Source: Flavobacteriales bacterium UBA6969 (GTDB taxonomy: Bacteria; Bacteroidota; Bacteroidia; Flavobacteriales_D; Sanyastnellaceae). Taken from it: a DNA stretch of 13,436 nucleotides. The position numbers and the translations under genes were made by a program. The stretch is from positions 1-13,436 of the forward strand of contig DJYV01000147.1 in the NCBI GenBank assembly GCA_002448555.1, written 5' to 3'. The stretch's first letter is position 1; each line of letters opens with the position of its first letter. The notes below the pieces were generated by a model that saw only the letters and a program-made list of their open reading frames with translations, was not told the DNA's origin and did no database searches. This document shows positions 1 to 9,173 of the stretch, in pieces.

Positions 1-1778
1 GTGTTGGTGACGTCCACGCTGAATTGCACGGGTTCGCCCACCGGGAGCGCCGGCCCGTTGACCGTGAAATTGCTGTAGGCATACGTGGTGTAGCTGAGAC
101 CAAATCCAAAGGCAAACTGCGGCGTCAGGTCCAATTCGTCATAGTACCGGTAGCCGCAATTGTAATCGTCCGAGAAACTGTCGTTCCAGGCCGGCATTTG
201 CACATCGTCCACCGGCATGGTCACCGGCAGCTTTCCACTGGGGTTGTAGTCGCCGTAGAGCACGTCGCCAATGGCGTTGCCTCCTTCCATTCCAGGGTAG
301 AAGGCGTACAAAAAGCCGCGAGCATTGTCAATAGCCGAAGGGATGGAACAAATGCCACCGCTCTTCAACACGACCACGACGTTGGAATTCTCTTCAGCCA
401 AGGCGTTGATCAAATCCTGTTGGACACCGGGCAATTCCACGGAATCATTCGTGCGGTCCACCGGTCCGGGCGGATAGTTTTCCCCTTCTTGGGTTTGATC
501 CAGTCCCCCAACGAAAATTACATAGTCGGCTGCTGCAGCGACGTCACGTGCCGCCTGGAAGCCTGAGGTATCCGTGCTGTTTATGTCGCAACCGTAGGCC
601 CAGGTCAAGTGCTCAGCTCCGATGCGATTGACCAACCCTTCGTAAGGACTTACGGCGTATGGCGGATCCACCCAGCTACTACCGAATCCGTCGAGTTGCG
701 CCACTTGGGTGCTTGGCCCTACCAAGGCCACAGTCATACCTTCGTCTGACAGCGGCAGGATGTCGCCCTCGTTTTTGAGCAGGACAATGGCCTCCCGGCC
801 TGCCTCGCGTGCGAGCTGCTGGTGCTCGGGGACGTTGGCGCCCGTGAAAGGGTTTCCGACCGGGAAATTATCCATCATTCCGACCATGTACTTGGTTCGC
901 AGCACGCGGCGCACCGCGGCATCCAAATCCGCATCGGTGATGTCGCCCGAAGCATACAACTCCTCGAGGTGGGCTTCGTACTCCGATTCATCGACGTCCA
1001 TTTCTAAGTCGCAGCCGGCCTTGAGGGCCTTTTCTGCATCCCAGACTGAACCCCAATCCGACACCACATAGAACGGGTAACCCCAGTGGTCCCGCAAGAT
1101 TTCGGTGAGCAATTCCGTGCTCTCCGCACTCTTGTTCCCGTTCACCAGGTTGTAGGCATTCATAACCGATAACGCACCTGCGTCTTGCATCACGCGACGG
1201 AAATTGTACCCGTAATGCTCCATCAATTGGCGCGTGCTCATGAGGTGATTCACCGCGTGGCGATTTTCCTGCTTGTTGACGCCGTTGAAGTGCTTGATTG
1301 TCGCCACGACCGGTTCGGTCTGAATGCCGCGCACCAGCGGGATGTTCATGTGCGCGCACAGGAAAGGGTCCTCCCCACCTGTCTCCGGGCTGCGCCCATT
1401 GCGCGGATCGCGGCACAAGTCCAAAGCGGGACCGAGCTGCTGGTGTTTGCCGTAGGCGTGAAACTCCCGTCCCATGGCCCGGCCGATGTCGAACATCATC
1501 TCCTTGTTCCACGAAGTGGCCATCGCGATGCCCGTCGGAAAGGAAGTCGCATCCACAAAACGCACCCCATGCGGACCGTCCGACATCACGAATCCTGGGA
1601 TACCAAGCACCTCGTTGTCCGATGTCGTCCAGAAGGAGTTCCGTCGGATCTGGTTCATTTTCTGGAGGTGGGACATCTGGTCAATCTTCCCCTGAATCAG
1701 GTCTTCGAGCGCATTTTGTCCGTTCAATGGAAGGCACATCATGAGGCCCGCAAAGGCCATAAGGGAAAAACGAAGCAT
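1..1778 (-). CDS. Glycoside hydrolase family 3 beta-glucosidase-like enzyme (3' end missing)
   Basis: This is a secreted exo-acting glycosidase that probably removes terminal beta-linked sugars (glucose or xylose) from oligosaccharides in the periplasm. The start at 1778 gives a short signal peptide (MLRFSLMAFAGLMMCLPLNGQ, likely cleaved after NGQ). The TIM-barrel domain shows the GH3 signatures: a GPALDLCRDPRNGR stretch from about residue 115 followed by ETGGEDP, then KHF, and VVSDWG with Asp241 as the expected nucleophile. The C-terminal alpha/beta domain follows (VALVGPS, FGSSWVDPP). Glu431 or Glu433, in QEGEN ahead of a VDRTND stretch, is a candidate acid/base. The last visible residues (LPVGEPVQFSVDVTN) match the start of the fibronectin-III-like domain that usually ends GH3 proteins, so about 592 residues are seen and roughly 100-150 are missing. 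It starts 29 bp after the acylase gene with no terminator between, so the two are probably co-transcribed. The family is clear; the exact sugar specificity is not readable. Confidence 0.95.
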   Translation of the reverse strand, partial: MLRFSLMAFAGLMMCLPLNGQNALEDLIQGKIDQMSHLQKMNQIRRNSFWTTSDNEVLGIPGFVMSDGPHGVRFVDATSFPTGIAMATSWNKEMMFDIGRAMGREFHAYGKHQQLGPALDLCRDPRNGRSPETGGEDPFLCAHMNIPLVRGIQTEPVVATIKHFNGVNKQENRHAVNHLMSTRQLMEHYGYNFRRVMQDAGALSVMNAYNLVNGNKSAESTELLTEILRDHWGYPFYVVSDWGSVWDAEKALKAGCDLEMDVDESEYEAHLEELYASGDITDADLDAAVRRVLRTKYMVGMMDNFPVGNPFTGANVPEHQQLAREAGREAIVLLKNEGDILPLSDEGMTVALVGPSTQVAQLDGFGSSWVDPPYAVSPYEGLVNRIGAEHLTWAYGCDINSTDTSGFQAARDVAAAADYVIFVGGLDQTQEGENYPPGPVDRTNDSVELPGVQQDLINALAEENSNVVVVLKSGGICSIPSAIDNARGFLYAFYPGMEGGNAIGDVLYGDYNPSGKLPVTMPVDDVQMPAWNDSFSDDYNCGYRYYDELDLTPQFAFGFGLSYTTYAYSNFTVNGPALPVGEPVQFSVDVTN

Positions 1779-1807
1779 GGATTTGTTTTTGGTCGTCCGA
1801 ATATAAT

Positions 1808-4177
1808 TTACTCCGCCGCATCTGCGAAACGGAAGTGCGCACGTGCCGTTTCGTGGGCTTCAATGTCCGCTCGATCCATGCGCTGCTTGCGGAATTGACC
1901 GGCGTGATAAAGGTCCGCTTGGTTGTCGTAAAACGAACTGAATACGTTGCCGGATTGTCCGGTTGGGAGGATGCTTTCAGCGGCGTCAACGTCTGCAAAA
2001 TCGATTCCTGTGCGCATCGAAGGGCCAGAGAACACATCGTAGTTCACGGCCTCCTTCAACTTGAACTCGTACTTATTCAGTGCGTCTTTGGCGGCCGGCA
2101 GGGCATACGGCCCGACGTTCAGGAAATCCCCGACAAGGGGCGCATCGGTCATCGCGTGGCGGTGCACCACCGTATGGAGGCGGCCGTAGTGCCACTTACT
2201 CACATTGTCGCCCAGCGTCTCCTTCAAGTCCGCTCGAGCAGCTTCAAGCGCGGCGGCCACAATGGCCGAAGCATCCTCCACCTCTTCAGTGCGGACGTCG
2301 TCCCACCACGGACTATTGGGGTTGGCCAGCAAGCGCGGGAACGAATTCTCCGAGACGATGGTTTTGTGCCAGGACTCGAATTTTTCTTGGGCAGACCCTT
2401 CGCGGGCAGCCCGCTCAAACTCGTCGTACATCGCCCCCTGAATGGTGCGGTACATCCACCGGTAATACAGCGTCGGAGCCACATCTTCAACCCCATGACC
2501 TCCGTCCCATCCGCGCATGAAGTCCTCCACTTCAGCGCCGGCCGCATCGGCATAAGCCACGAGCGCCTCAGCGTTCTGTCGGTAGACTGGGCTGTGGTGA
2601 TCCAACTGAATGGCCTGGGCATCCGCGACCGTCCAATCATTTTTGGGCTCAGAAAGCGCTTCGAAAATGCCGGTCGCCCTCGTATTCCCTGCGTAATAGT
2701 GCCCGGGGTAGCGAACGCTGTCGTTGGGCTGGGGGGCGTTGTTGGCCGAGTAGACAAAACCGCGTTCGGGGTTGATGAGCTTTGGGTTCATGTCAAATCC
2801 ATACCAACCTGTGGGGTCATTGGCGGGGTCGGTGCCGTCGATGGCCACCTTCGTGTCCACGTGGTCGGGCCTAATGGGCAGCTTGGCGCTCGCCCACCAA
2901 CCGATATCGCCCTTCTTATCCCCGTACATCACGTTTATGCCCGGAGCGTGCACCAGCTCCGCACTGGCGGCAAACGATTCGATGCCGCTCCCCCGAGAAA
3001 ACCCATAAAACGCCTCGTGAATGCGGTTTTCAGGGTAGTGATTGAAGGTCCACCACATCGCCAAATCATCTTCGAGCAAGGGCCCGTGGTGGGTTTTGCG
3101 CACCTCAAATTCAACCGGTTCTTCTCCGGCGACTTCGATGACCTCGGTAGTGATTTCCAAGGGCAGCCACTCGCCGCCATGCAGGTAGCGATTGCCGTCG
3201 ATGGTCTCCCTGTAGAAATCGATTTCGTCGTTAACAAACATCGTGATGCCCCAGGCGTGATCCCGGGTGTGGCCGATGGCCGGGAATGGCAGGCCGCCGA
3301 TGTGGTTCCCATAGTATTCGAGGTCGGGCGTCACGATGTGCGCTTCGTACCACACCGAAGGCGAAGCATAGGACATGTGGGCGTCGTTGCAAAAAACAAC
3401 CTCGCCCGAGGCCGTGCGGTCACCGCTCAACACCCAGGCGTTCGAACCCAACCACTGCGGCACGGGGCGCGAGGCATCCAAGGAATGCACCCGAGAAGCC
3501 AGCCCTGAAATGTCACGGGCCGTATCACCAGTTGAAATGTGGGTGAAGTCCGCTTGCCCCCAAGCCAAATCCGAGATGTAGGATGAATCCAGCGACGTCT
3601 TCATCCAATCAAGGATGGGCTCGGTTTTCAGGTGAATGGCAAACGAATAGGCCATGAAGCCGGTGGCACAGTAGACGTCGCGCAACGTGAATGGTTCGGG
3701 CTTGGCATTGATCAGCCGGTATTCAAACGGCAACTCCTTGGTCCCAATGAACGCGTTCACGCCCGCCAAGTAGGCCTTCATCGCTTTTAGCACCTGCGGC
3801 GAAGCTGTAGACTCCAGCGTTTCGACCGTTCGAATGGCCGTTTCACGCATGCCCAGGGAGCGCAGGTACTTGTCATTCTCAATCATATCCCGGCCGAAAA
3901 GGGCGGAAAGTTCTCCCGCACCTGCACGCCGCAGCAGGTCCATTTGCCACAAACGTTCCATACCGTGTGCATAACCCAATGCGTACATCGCGTCCGATTC
4001 AGAATGAGCATAGATGTGCGGAACCGCCATGTCATCGAACACAACTTCCACGTCAGCATCGACCTGCTCTGTGGAATGCTCAAAATCGTATTCTGGTGCA
4101 ATGGTGCGCGTCGTGATGTACGCCAGCGAAAACAACATGGTCAAGATGATGACAGCGATGCGGAGGACGAGGTTCAT
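1808..4177 (-). CDS. Penicillin acylase family protein (S45 Ntn-hydrolase)
   Basis: The product has 789 residues, the usual size of a penicillin-amidase-type precursor. An N-terminal hydrophobic segment (about residues 4-20) acts as a signal peptide or membrane anchor and places it in the envelope. The alpha-chain region has the family hallmarks VVFDDMAVPHIYA, a GYAHGMERLWQMDLLRR stretch (68-84) and GELSALFG. The spacer leads to LGSNAWVLSG; cleavage before Ser245 would free the beta chain with Ser245 as the N-terminal nucleophile, as in known S45 enzymes. The beta chain continues with NDAHMSY, IGHTRDHAWGITMFVNDEIDFY and HHGPLLED, all typical. Known relatives hydrolyse side-chain amides of beta-lactams, N-acyl-homoserine lactones or other N-acyl compounds; the substrate here cannot be told. 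It is the first gene of a minus-strand pair with the GH3 gene and diverges from the SusC operon. The ATG at 4177 is chosen because it directly precedes the signal segment. Confidence 0.93.
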   Translation of the reverse strand: MNLVLRIAVIILTMLFSLAYITTRTIAPEYDFEHSTEQVDADVEVVFDDMAVPHIYAHSESDAMYALGYAHGMERLWQMDLLRRAGAGELSALFGRDMIENDKYLRSLGMRETAIRTVETLESTASPQVLKAMKAYLAGVNAFIGTKELPFEYRLINAKPEPFTLRDVYCATGFMAYSFAIHLKTEPILDWMKTSLDSSYISDLAWGQADFTHISTGDTARDISGLASRVHSLDASRPVPQWLGSNAWVLSGDRTASGEVVFCNDAHMSYASPSVWYEAHIVTPDLEYYGNHIGGLPFPAIGHTRDHAWGITMFVNDEIDFYRETIDGNRYLHGGEWLPLEITTEVIEVAGEEPVEFEVRKTHHGPLLEDDLAMWWTFNHYPENRIHEAFYGFSRGSGIESFAASAELVHAPGINVMYGDKKGDIGWWASAKLPIRPDHVDTKVAIDGTDPANDPTGWYGFDMNPKLINPERGFVYSANNAPQPNDSVRYPGHYYAGNTRATGIFEALSEPKNDWTVADAQAIQLDHHSPVYRQNAEALVAYADAAGAEVEDFMRGWDGGHGVEDVAPTLYYRWMYRTIQGAMYDEFERAAREGSAQEKFESWHKTIVSENSFPRLLANPNSPWWDDVRTEEVEDASAIVAAALEAARADLKETLGDNVSKWHYGRLHTVVHRHAMTDAPLVGDFLNVGPYALPAAKDALNKYEFKLKEAVNYDVFSGPSMRTGIDFADVDAAESILPTGQSGNVFSSFYDNQADLYHAGQFRKQRMDRADIEAHETARAHFRFADAAE

Positions 4178-4195
4178 GGGCGCAGGTTTTCACCG

Positions 4196-4224
4196 GCAAG
4201 GTAATGCGACGAAGGCGCCCAAAA
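4196..4224 (-). promoter_or_regulatory. Possible Bacteroidota-type promoter for the acylase-GH3 pair
   Basis: Read on the minus strand, TTTTGG (4219-4224) lies about 15 bases upstream of TACCTTGC (4196-4203). These resemble the -33 (TTTG-like) and -7 (TAnnTTTG) elements of Bacteroidota housekeeping promoters, with one mismatch in the -7 element. The implied transcript would have a very short leader before the ATG at 4177. This is a match by eye only. Confidence 0.3.
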
Positions 4225-4312
4225 GGAATGCATCTGCATCGATTTTTCGGCAAACCCTGTCGTAGTTACACACCTCATTTTTACATGCATTACCCGCCCT
4301 GTGCAACCTGGG

Positions 4313-4343
4313 TTCTTTTTATCAACAAAATCGTGTACTTTCG
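4313..4343 (+). promoter_or_regulatory. Likely promoter of the susC-susD-PKD operon
   Basis: TACTTTCG at 4336-4343 is a good fit to the Bacteroidota -7 consensus TAnnTTTG, with one mismatch. A T-rich block at 4313-4320 sits at a plausible -33 distance but lacks a clear TTTG, so the upstream element is weak. The implied start of transcription, near 4350, leaves a leader of about 55 nt before the chosen start codon at 4405. No strong Shine-Dalgarno sequence is seen, which is normal for the phylum. This site also argues against a start codon further upstream for the SusC gene. Confidence 0.45.
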
Positions 4344-4404
4344 CCCAAATTGTGGTTCTGCGCAGCTCAATGAAGAGGCCGCCACACCTTCTAACCCAAA
4401 TCCT

Positions 4405-7400
4405 ATGCTTCCGAAACTCATTCGAATGCAATCCAGTGTCCTGGCGGTATTGGCATTGCTATTGCTCGGCGGATTCACCCCGCTGATTGCCCAGGTTGAC
4501 ATCACCGGCTCCATCACCGATGGCGCGACCGGTGAGCCGCTCATCGGCGCGACCGTGATTCAAAAAGGAACCACGAACGGCACTAACGCCGGTGTCGATG
4601 GTTCGTTCACGTTGACCGTAGAATCGCTTCCCACAGAAGTGATTTTCAGCTTCGTCGGTTACGAGGCGCAAATCAAAGAGATTACCAACACGCAGCCCTT
4701 GGCGATTGTGCTGGTGGAAGACGCCGAACTCGTCGGCGAAGTGGTCGTCGTAGGGTATGGCCGACAGAAGAAACGAGTCTCGACGGGATCCATTGCCAAA
4801 GTTACTGCGGAAGACATCGAGGGCATTCCCGTGCCGGACGTCATTTCGACGCTGGAAGGCCAAACTTCCGGTTTGCTTGTCAATGAATCGAGTGGACAAC
4901 CCGGTGCTGGCAAGTCCATACTCGTTCGCGGTATCAGCACGAACGGTGACAACTCGCCACTTTTCATCGTAGATGGACTGCAACTTGGCAACATCGACAA
5001 CATCAACCCTGCCGACATCGAGTCTATTGATGTATTGAAGGATGCGGCCTCCAGTGCCATCTACGGTGCCCGTGCAGCAAACGGGGTCGTCATCATCACC
5101 ACCAAGAACGGCAGCGGTAAGGACGAAGGAACCATCAGCTACCAGACGAGCTACTTGAATTCTCAGCCGTGGAAGCTCCCCGAGATGCTCGGTGCGGAAG
5201 ATTACGTCATGCTCATCCGAGAAAAGTTTGCCAACAGCAACCAGACCTCTGCACTCGATGTACTGGGTTTCCCCAACATGGGCGACGAATTGACGGCCAA
5301 CACGAACTGGATGGATGAAATCTTCAATCCAGCAACCGTGGTGAATCACCGTTTGACGGCCACCACCAAGAACTCCTACCTCTCGGTCGATTACTGGGAC
5401 CAGACGGGAGTCATTGGTGGGGAGAAGTCCAACTACACACGTTACTCGGTGCGCTATAACAGCTCCAAGAAGTACAAGGACTTCATCACCATCGGCCAAA
5501 ATCTCAACCTCAACCGTACCGACAACAACAATATCGGAACGAACAGCGCGTTCGGCGGGGTACAATCTGATGCCTTTGCCTACGATCCCCTGACGCCGGT
5601 CTACGATGATGTCGGCCAATACGGCTTTGCACAGTCCCCATGGGTGCAAAAGGAATACATAAATCCTCTCAGCCGATTGTGGCTAATTAATGGCGATGGC
5701 AAATCGGACCAAATGATCGGAAACTTCTTCCTCGAAGCCGAACTCTTTGACGGTTTCAGTGTCAAAACGGACATCGGCTTTGACCTGAACTGGTGGGATT
5801 ACCGAAGCTTCACCCCGACCTATGAATTCCACCCTGCCGCGCAAAACCTGACCAACGACGTGAGCCAAGGTTCTGGAAACTTCCAAGGCATCCAGTGGGA
5901 AAACACGGCGCACTACACACGCTCCAAGGACAAGCACAATTTTGATCTCCTCGCCGGCACATCCTACCGGGCCAACGACTTCCGACAAGTCGGCGGCTCA
6001 ACTTCAGAACTACCGATTGACAATCAGTTCGACCCCAACTTCCAGTACCTTGATGCTGGCCAAGACACCTTAGACAATACTTTCGGCGGAGCGAACGTAC
6101 ACTACGCGCTGATAAGCACGTTCGGACGTGTGCTGTACAACTACGATGAGAAATACCTCTTCTCTGCAACGCTTCGCCGCGATGGCTCGTCAAACTTCGG
6201 CCCGGGCAACCAGTTCGGTGTATTCCCTTCCGCCTCGGTCGGTTGGGTTGCCTCCAAAGAAGGGTTCATGGAAACCATCGAGCCGGTTAGCTTCCTGAAG
6301 CTGCGCGCTTCATGGGGGATCAATGGCTCGGACCGCATCTCGCCGCTGAGCTACGTTAGCCGCATTGAACGCGTATTCACCTACGCCTTCGGTTCGGAAA
6401 GCCAAACCCTGAACACCGGTACGGCCCTCGCCACGCCGCCCAACCCCAATGTGAAATGGGAGGAGAGTGAGCAAATCGATATCGGTGTCGAACTCGGAAT
6501 GTTTGACGACAAACTCACCGTTGAAGCGGACTTCTACCGAAAGACCACCAAAGACCTGCTCATGACGCAGCAGATTCCGGGCTACATCGGTGCCACCAAC
6601 AACCCAACTTCCAATCTCGGTGAGATTCGCAACCAAGGGATTGACCTGGTCTTGGGCTACCGCGCCGGTCAAGGCGATTTGAAGTGGAACACCCAGCTGA
6701 CTTACACCCACTTCAAGAATGAAGTGATCAGTGTCGCCGGTGAAACCGGTTACCTCAACGGTTGGGGCTGGCCCGTTCGCAACACGGCCATTACACGTAT
6801 GACCGAAGGGTACGAAGTAGGCCACTTCGTGGGGTACCAAGCGGACGGTATTTTCCAAAACCAAGGCGAAATCTTCAGCCACGTAAACGCCGAAGGTGAC
6901 CTCCTCCAGCCCAATGCTGCTCCTGGGGACATCCGATTCCTCGATACCAACGGCGACGGCACCATCAACTCCGATGACATCGCGGACATCGGCAGCCCTT
7001 GGCCCAAGCACATCATCGGCTTGAGCGCCAGCGTCACATACAAAGACTTCTACGCAAGCGCCATCTTCAACGCCCAAATCGGCCACGAGATCTACCGCAC
7101 GTACGAGCGTTCAGACGTCACGTTCTCCAACTACCAGAGCTTCTGGTTGGGCCGTTGGACGCCGGAAAACCCCAGCACGGAGTTGCCGCGTTTGACATCA
7201 ACGGACCCCAACAACAACCAGCGTCCTTCGGATTTCTACCTCGAAAACGGAAACTTCCTCCGCCTGCGCAACCTGCAAATCGGCTGGAACGTTCCCGCGA
7301 ACATCTTGGAGAAATTCAACATGAAGGAGGCCAAAATTTACCTCACGGGTACCAACCTCTTCACCTTAACCAAGTACCGCGGATTTGACCCCGACATCGG

Positions 7401-7491
7401 GACCAGTGGCTGGATCTTGGATACCGGCATCGACAAAGGTTTCTACCCGAACAACCGCTCCATCGGTGCGGGCCTCAACGTTTCATTCTAA
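4405..7491 (+). CDS. SusC/RagA-family TonB-dependent outer-membrane transporter
   Basis: This is an outer-membrane barrel of 1028 residues that imports oligosaccharides captured by its SusD partner, powered by TonB-ExbBD. The start at 4405 gives a proper signal peptide (MLPKLIRM, then a hydrophobic core, ending LIAQ at residue 30). A carboxypeptidase-regulatory-like domain follows at about 31-105 (ITGSITDGATGEPLIGATV). A TonB-box-like stretch EVVVVGYGRQKK lies at 112-123, and the plug domain spans about 124-226, including LFIVDG (186-191) and the SusC-type block LKDAASSAIYGARAANG (201-217). The rest is beta-barrel ending in Phe (GAGLNVSF), as expected for outer-membrane insertion. There is no STN domain, so direct signalling to an anti-sigma factor is not expected. 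DTNGDGTINSDD (about 847-858) is a Ca-binding-like loop common in the family. The gene is first in the operon, 12 bp before susD. Family assignment is firm; the transported glycan is unknown. Confidence 0.97.
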   Translation: MLPKLIRMQSSVLAVLALLLLGGFTPLIAQVDITGSITDGATGEPLIGATVIQKGTTNGTNAGVDGSFTLTVESLPTEVIFSFVGYEAQIKEITNTQPLAIVLVEDAELVGEVVVVGYGRQKKRVSTGSIAKVTAEDIEGIPVPDVISTLEGQTSGLLVNESSGQPGAGKSILVRGISTNGDNSPLFIVDGLQLGNIDNINPADIESIDVLKDAASSAIYGARAANGVVIITTKNGSGKDEGTISYQTSYLNSQPWKLPEMLGAEDYVMLIREKFANSNQTSALDVLGFPNMGDELTANTNWMDEIFNPATVVNHRLTATTKNSYLSVDYWDQTGVIGGEKSNYTRYSVRYNSSKKYKDFITIGQNLNLNRTDNNNIGTNSAFGGVQSDAFAYDPLTPVYDDVGQYGFAQSPWVQKEYINPLSRLWLINGDGKSDQMIGNFFLEAELFDGFSVKTDIGFDLNWWDYRSFTPTYEFHPAAQNLTNDVSQGSGNFQGIQWENTAHYTRSKDKHNFDLLAGTSYRANDFRQVGGSTSELPIDNQFDPNFQYLDAGQDTLDNTFGGANVHYALISTFGRVLYNYDEKYLFSATLRRDGSSNFGPGNQFGVFPSASVGWVASKEGFMETIEPVSFLKLRASWGINGSDRISPLSYVSRIERVFTYAFGSESQTLNTGTALATPPNPNVKWEESEQIDIGVELGMFDDKLTVEADFYRKTTKDLLMTQQIPGYIGATNNPTSNLGEIRNQGIDLVLGYRAGQGDLKWNTQLTYTHFKNEVISVAGETGYLNGWGWPVRNTAITRMTEGYEVGHFVGYQADGIFQNQGEIFSHVNAEGDLLQPNAAPGDIRFLDTNGDGTINSDDIADIGSPWPKHIIGLSASVTYKDFYASAIFNAQIGHEIYRTYERSDVTFSNYQSFWLGRWTPENPSTELPRLTSTDPNNNQRPSDFYLENGNFLRLRNLQIGWNVPANILEKFNMKEAKIYLTGTNLFTLTKYRGFDPDIGTSGWILDTGIDKGFYPNNRSIGAGLNVSF

Positions 7492-7503
7492 AGCTCAGAA
7501 CTC

Positions 7504-9144
7504 ATGATTAAGCACCTACGCAAAGTAACGCTCCTTCTCGCCCTCGCTTTGAGCTTTGGAGCCTGTAACAAAGATCGACTCCAAGTGGACCCTGTGAACC
7601 AGGTCCTGTCAAGCACCTACTACCAAACGGAACTGCACGTGTCCGAAGCACTCATTGGTGCCTACGACCCGGTCGGTTGGACCATGGCCTATGGGCAGTG
7701 GATTTCCCCTGTGATGTTTGGTGAGATTCGCTCGGATAATGCCAACGCCGGTGGCGACCCCTCCAACAACGACCAGCCCGGATGGCAGGAATTCGATGAT
7801 TTCACGGAAACCAACACCAACACCGTACTTCACCCCCTCTACCGCCGCAGCTACATCGGAATCAACCGGGTGAACAGCCTGTTGAGCAACACAGACACAA
7901 GTGACCCCGCGTTGTCTTCCGATGCAGTGCAATTGTACCTCGCGGAGGCAAAATTCCTACGGGCGTTTTACCACTTTGAAGTGTTCCGTCATTTCGGTCC
8001 CATCCCGGTTATCACCGAGGAATTGGCCCCCGACGAAGTGAGTTTGCAGCGCAATACCCTCTCCGAGGTGATGCAGCAAATCATCGATGACTGCGAGGAT
8101 GCGGCAGCGTTACTTCCCGTCATGCCGGTTTCAGGCCAGGAAGGACGTGCCACGAAAGGTGCCGCCTTGGCACTGATGGGCAAGGCCTACCTCTACTGGG
8201 CAGACCTCAGCGGCGACGATGCCACGAAATTTGATGCTGCAGCATCGGTGCTGCAAGAAGTGGTGGACTTGGGCGCGTACGAATTGGTGGACGATTTGGA
8301 ATCGCTTTACACCCAAGGCACACGCAACACCACCGAAGCCGTTTTTGAAATACAGCACAACCCCCTCTACACCAGTGATTGGGGTTGGTTTGAAGGAATC
8401 GACGGCAACGGTATTATTCAATTGTGCGGCATCCGCGGCTTGTGCGCAGATCACCCTACCTTGGAAGCGGGCTGGGGATTCCTGTCTGTTACAGAAGGAT
8501 TGTACAACCATTTCTTGGATGACGATCATTTCCGCCGGGACGTGGCTATTTCGTCGGAGGCTACATTGGAGCAAGACATGATCGATGCAGGACTTTCCTG
8601 TGACCCCATCGTCGACGCGACCCAGAATAACCCCATCGACTACACGGGCTACTTCCAAGCCAAGTACCAAAACTTCAAAGCGTTTGCCGGTACCAACATC
8701 AACGGCGGCAACGAGCACTTGACGAAGGCGCAGAACACGCATTACATCCGGTACGCCGATGTCCTGCTGATGCTGGCTGAGGCCTTGCACCGCGGGTCGG
8801 GCGACGACGGCTCTGCCATGGCCCACATCGACGCCGTGCGCGAGCGCGCTGCTGGCCCTGGCGACAATGCCGGCACATTCCGCACCGCATCGCAGTTGAT
8901 GGCAGATGAGGGCATGAGCCTGCTCGACGTCATTTGGTACGAACGCCGTGCGGAATTCGCTTGCGAAGGCGACCGCTGGACTGACCTCGTGCGCTCAGGA
9001 CGCGCGGAATCGAGCCTGTTCGTTGGCGACGGTGACAAAGAAGGTAATTTCGACGACGAGAGCCTCTGGCTTCCCATTGCACTGGAAGAGACTGTCATCG
9101 CCAACGGCATGACCACGTACCCAGATGCTTCCCTTTTTGATTGA
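7504..9144 (+). CDS. SusD/RagB-family nutrient-binding outer-membrane lipoprotein
   Basis: This 546-residue surface lipoprotein should form the lid of the SusC barrel and bind the incoming glycan. The N-terminus MIKHLRKVTLLLALALSFGAC is a lipoprotein signal with the lipid-modified cysteine at residue 21. SusD hallmarks are present in order: the early NQVLSSTYYQTELHVSEALIGAYD helix region; a stretch at 144-166 starting LYLAEAKFLRAFYHFEV and ending FRHFGP; TPR-like segments around GRATKGAALALMGKAYLYWADL; THYIRYADVLLMLAEALHRG (from about 412); and the C-terminal WYERRAEFACEGDRW (478-492) followed by DLVRSGR. The length is typical of the family. It is 12 bp downstream of susC and 29 bp upstream of the PKD lipoprotein gene, so one transcript is expected. 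Which residues contact the glycan cannot be read from the sequence. Confidence 0.97.
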   Translation: MIKHLRKVTLLLALALSFGACNKDRLQVDPVNQVLSSTYYQTELHVSEALIGAYDPVGWTMAYGQWISPVMFGEIRSDNANAGGDPSNNDQPGWQEFDDFTETNTNTVLHPLYRRSYIGINRVNSLLSNTDTSDPALSSDAVQLYLAEAKFLRAFYHFEVFRHFGPIPVITEELAPDEVSLQRNTLSEVMQQIIDDCEDAAALLPVMPVSGQEGRATKGAALALMGKAYLYWADLSGDDATKFDAAASVLQEVVDLGAYELVDDLESLYTQGTRNTTEAVFEIQHNPLYTSDWGWFEGIDGNGIIQLCGIRGLCADHPTLEAGWGFLSVTEGLYNHFLDDDHFRRDVAISSEATLEQDMIDAGLSCDPIVDATQNNPIDYTGYFQAKYQNFKAFAGTNINGGNEHLTKAQNTHYIRYADVLLMLAEALHRGSGDDGSAMAHIDAVRERAAGPGDNAGTFRTASQLMADEGMSLLDVIWYERRAEFACEGDRWTDLVRSGRAESSLFVGDGDKEGNFDDESLWLPIALEETVIANGMTTYPDASLFD

Positions 9145-9173
9145 TCATAACAACCATTCATAATTCTAATCCA

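Noticed and set aside
1835..3508. A 557-codon open frame on the plus strand opposite the acylase gene
   Set aside because: It lies wholly antisense to a gene with strong S45 motifs, shows no recognisable domain, and reads as the mirror of the acylase codons.
4227..4250. Short TGCAT repeats and an ATGCAT palindrome in the divergent intergenic region
   Set aside because: The units are only a few bases long and imperfectly spaced; this is within chance expectation and not enough to call an operator.
4204..4404. In-frame upstream extension of the SusC reading frame beginning at 4204
   Set aside because: It would put 67 basic, non-signal residues before a clear signal peptide and would run through the promoter-like TACTTTCG. 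The ATG at 4405 gives the normal SusC N-terminus.
4459..5649. A 396-codon open frame on the minus strand opposite the SusC gene
   Set aside because: It is antisense to the conserved plug and early barrel of SusC and has no domain or signal that I recognise.
6943..6978. A dockerin or EF-hand-like Ca-binding loop (DTNGDGTINSDD) in the SusC gene
   Set aside because: A single loop of this kind is common inside SusC-family barrels and does not indicate a dockerin domain or cellulosome.
6310..7086. A 258-codon minus-strand frame opposite the SusC barrel
   Set aside because: It has no recognisable motif and is explained by the codon pattern of the real gene on the other strand.
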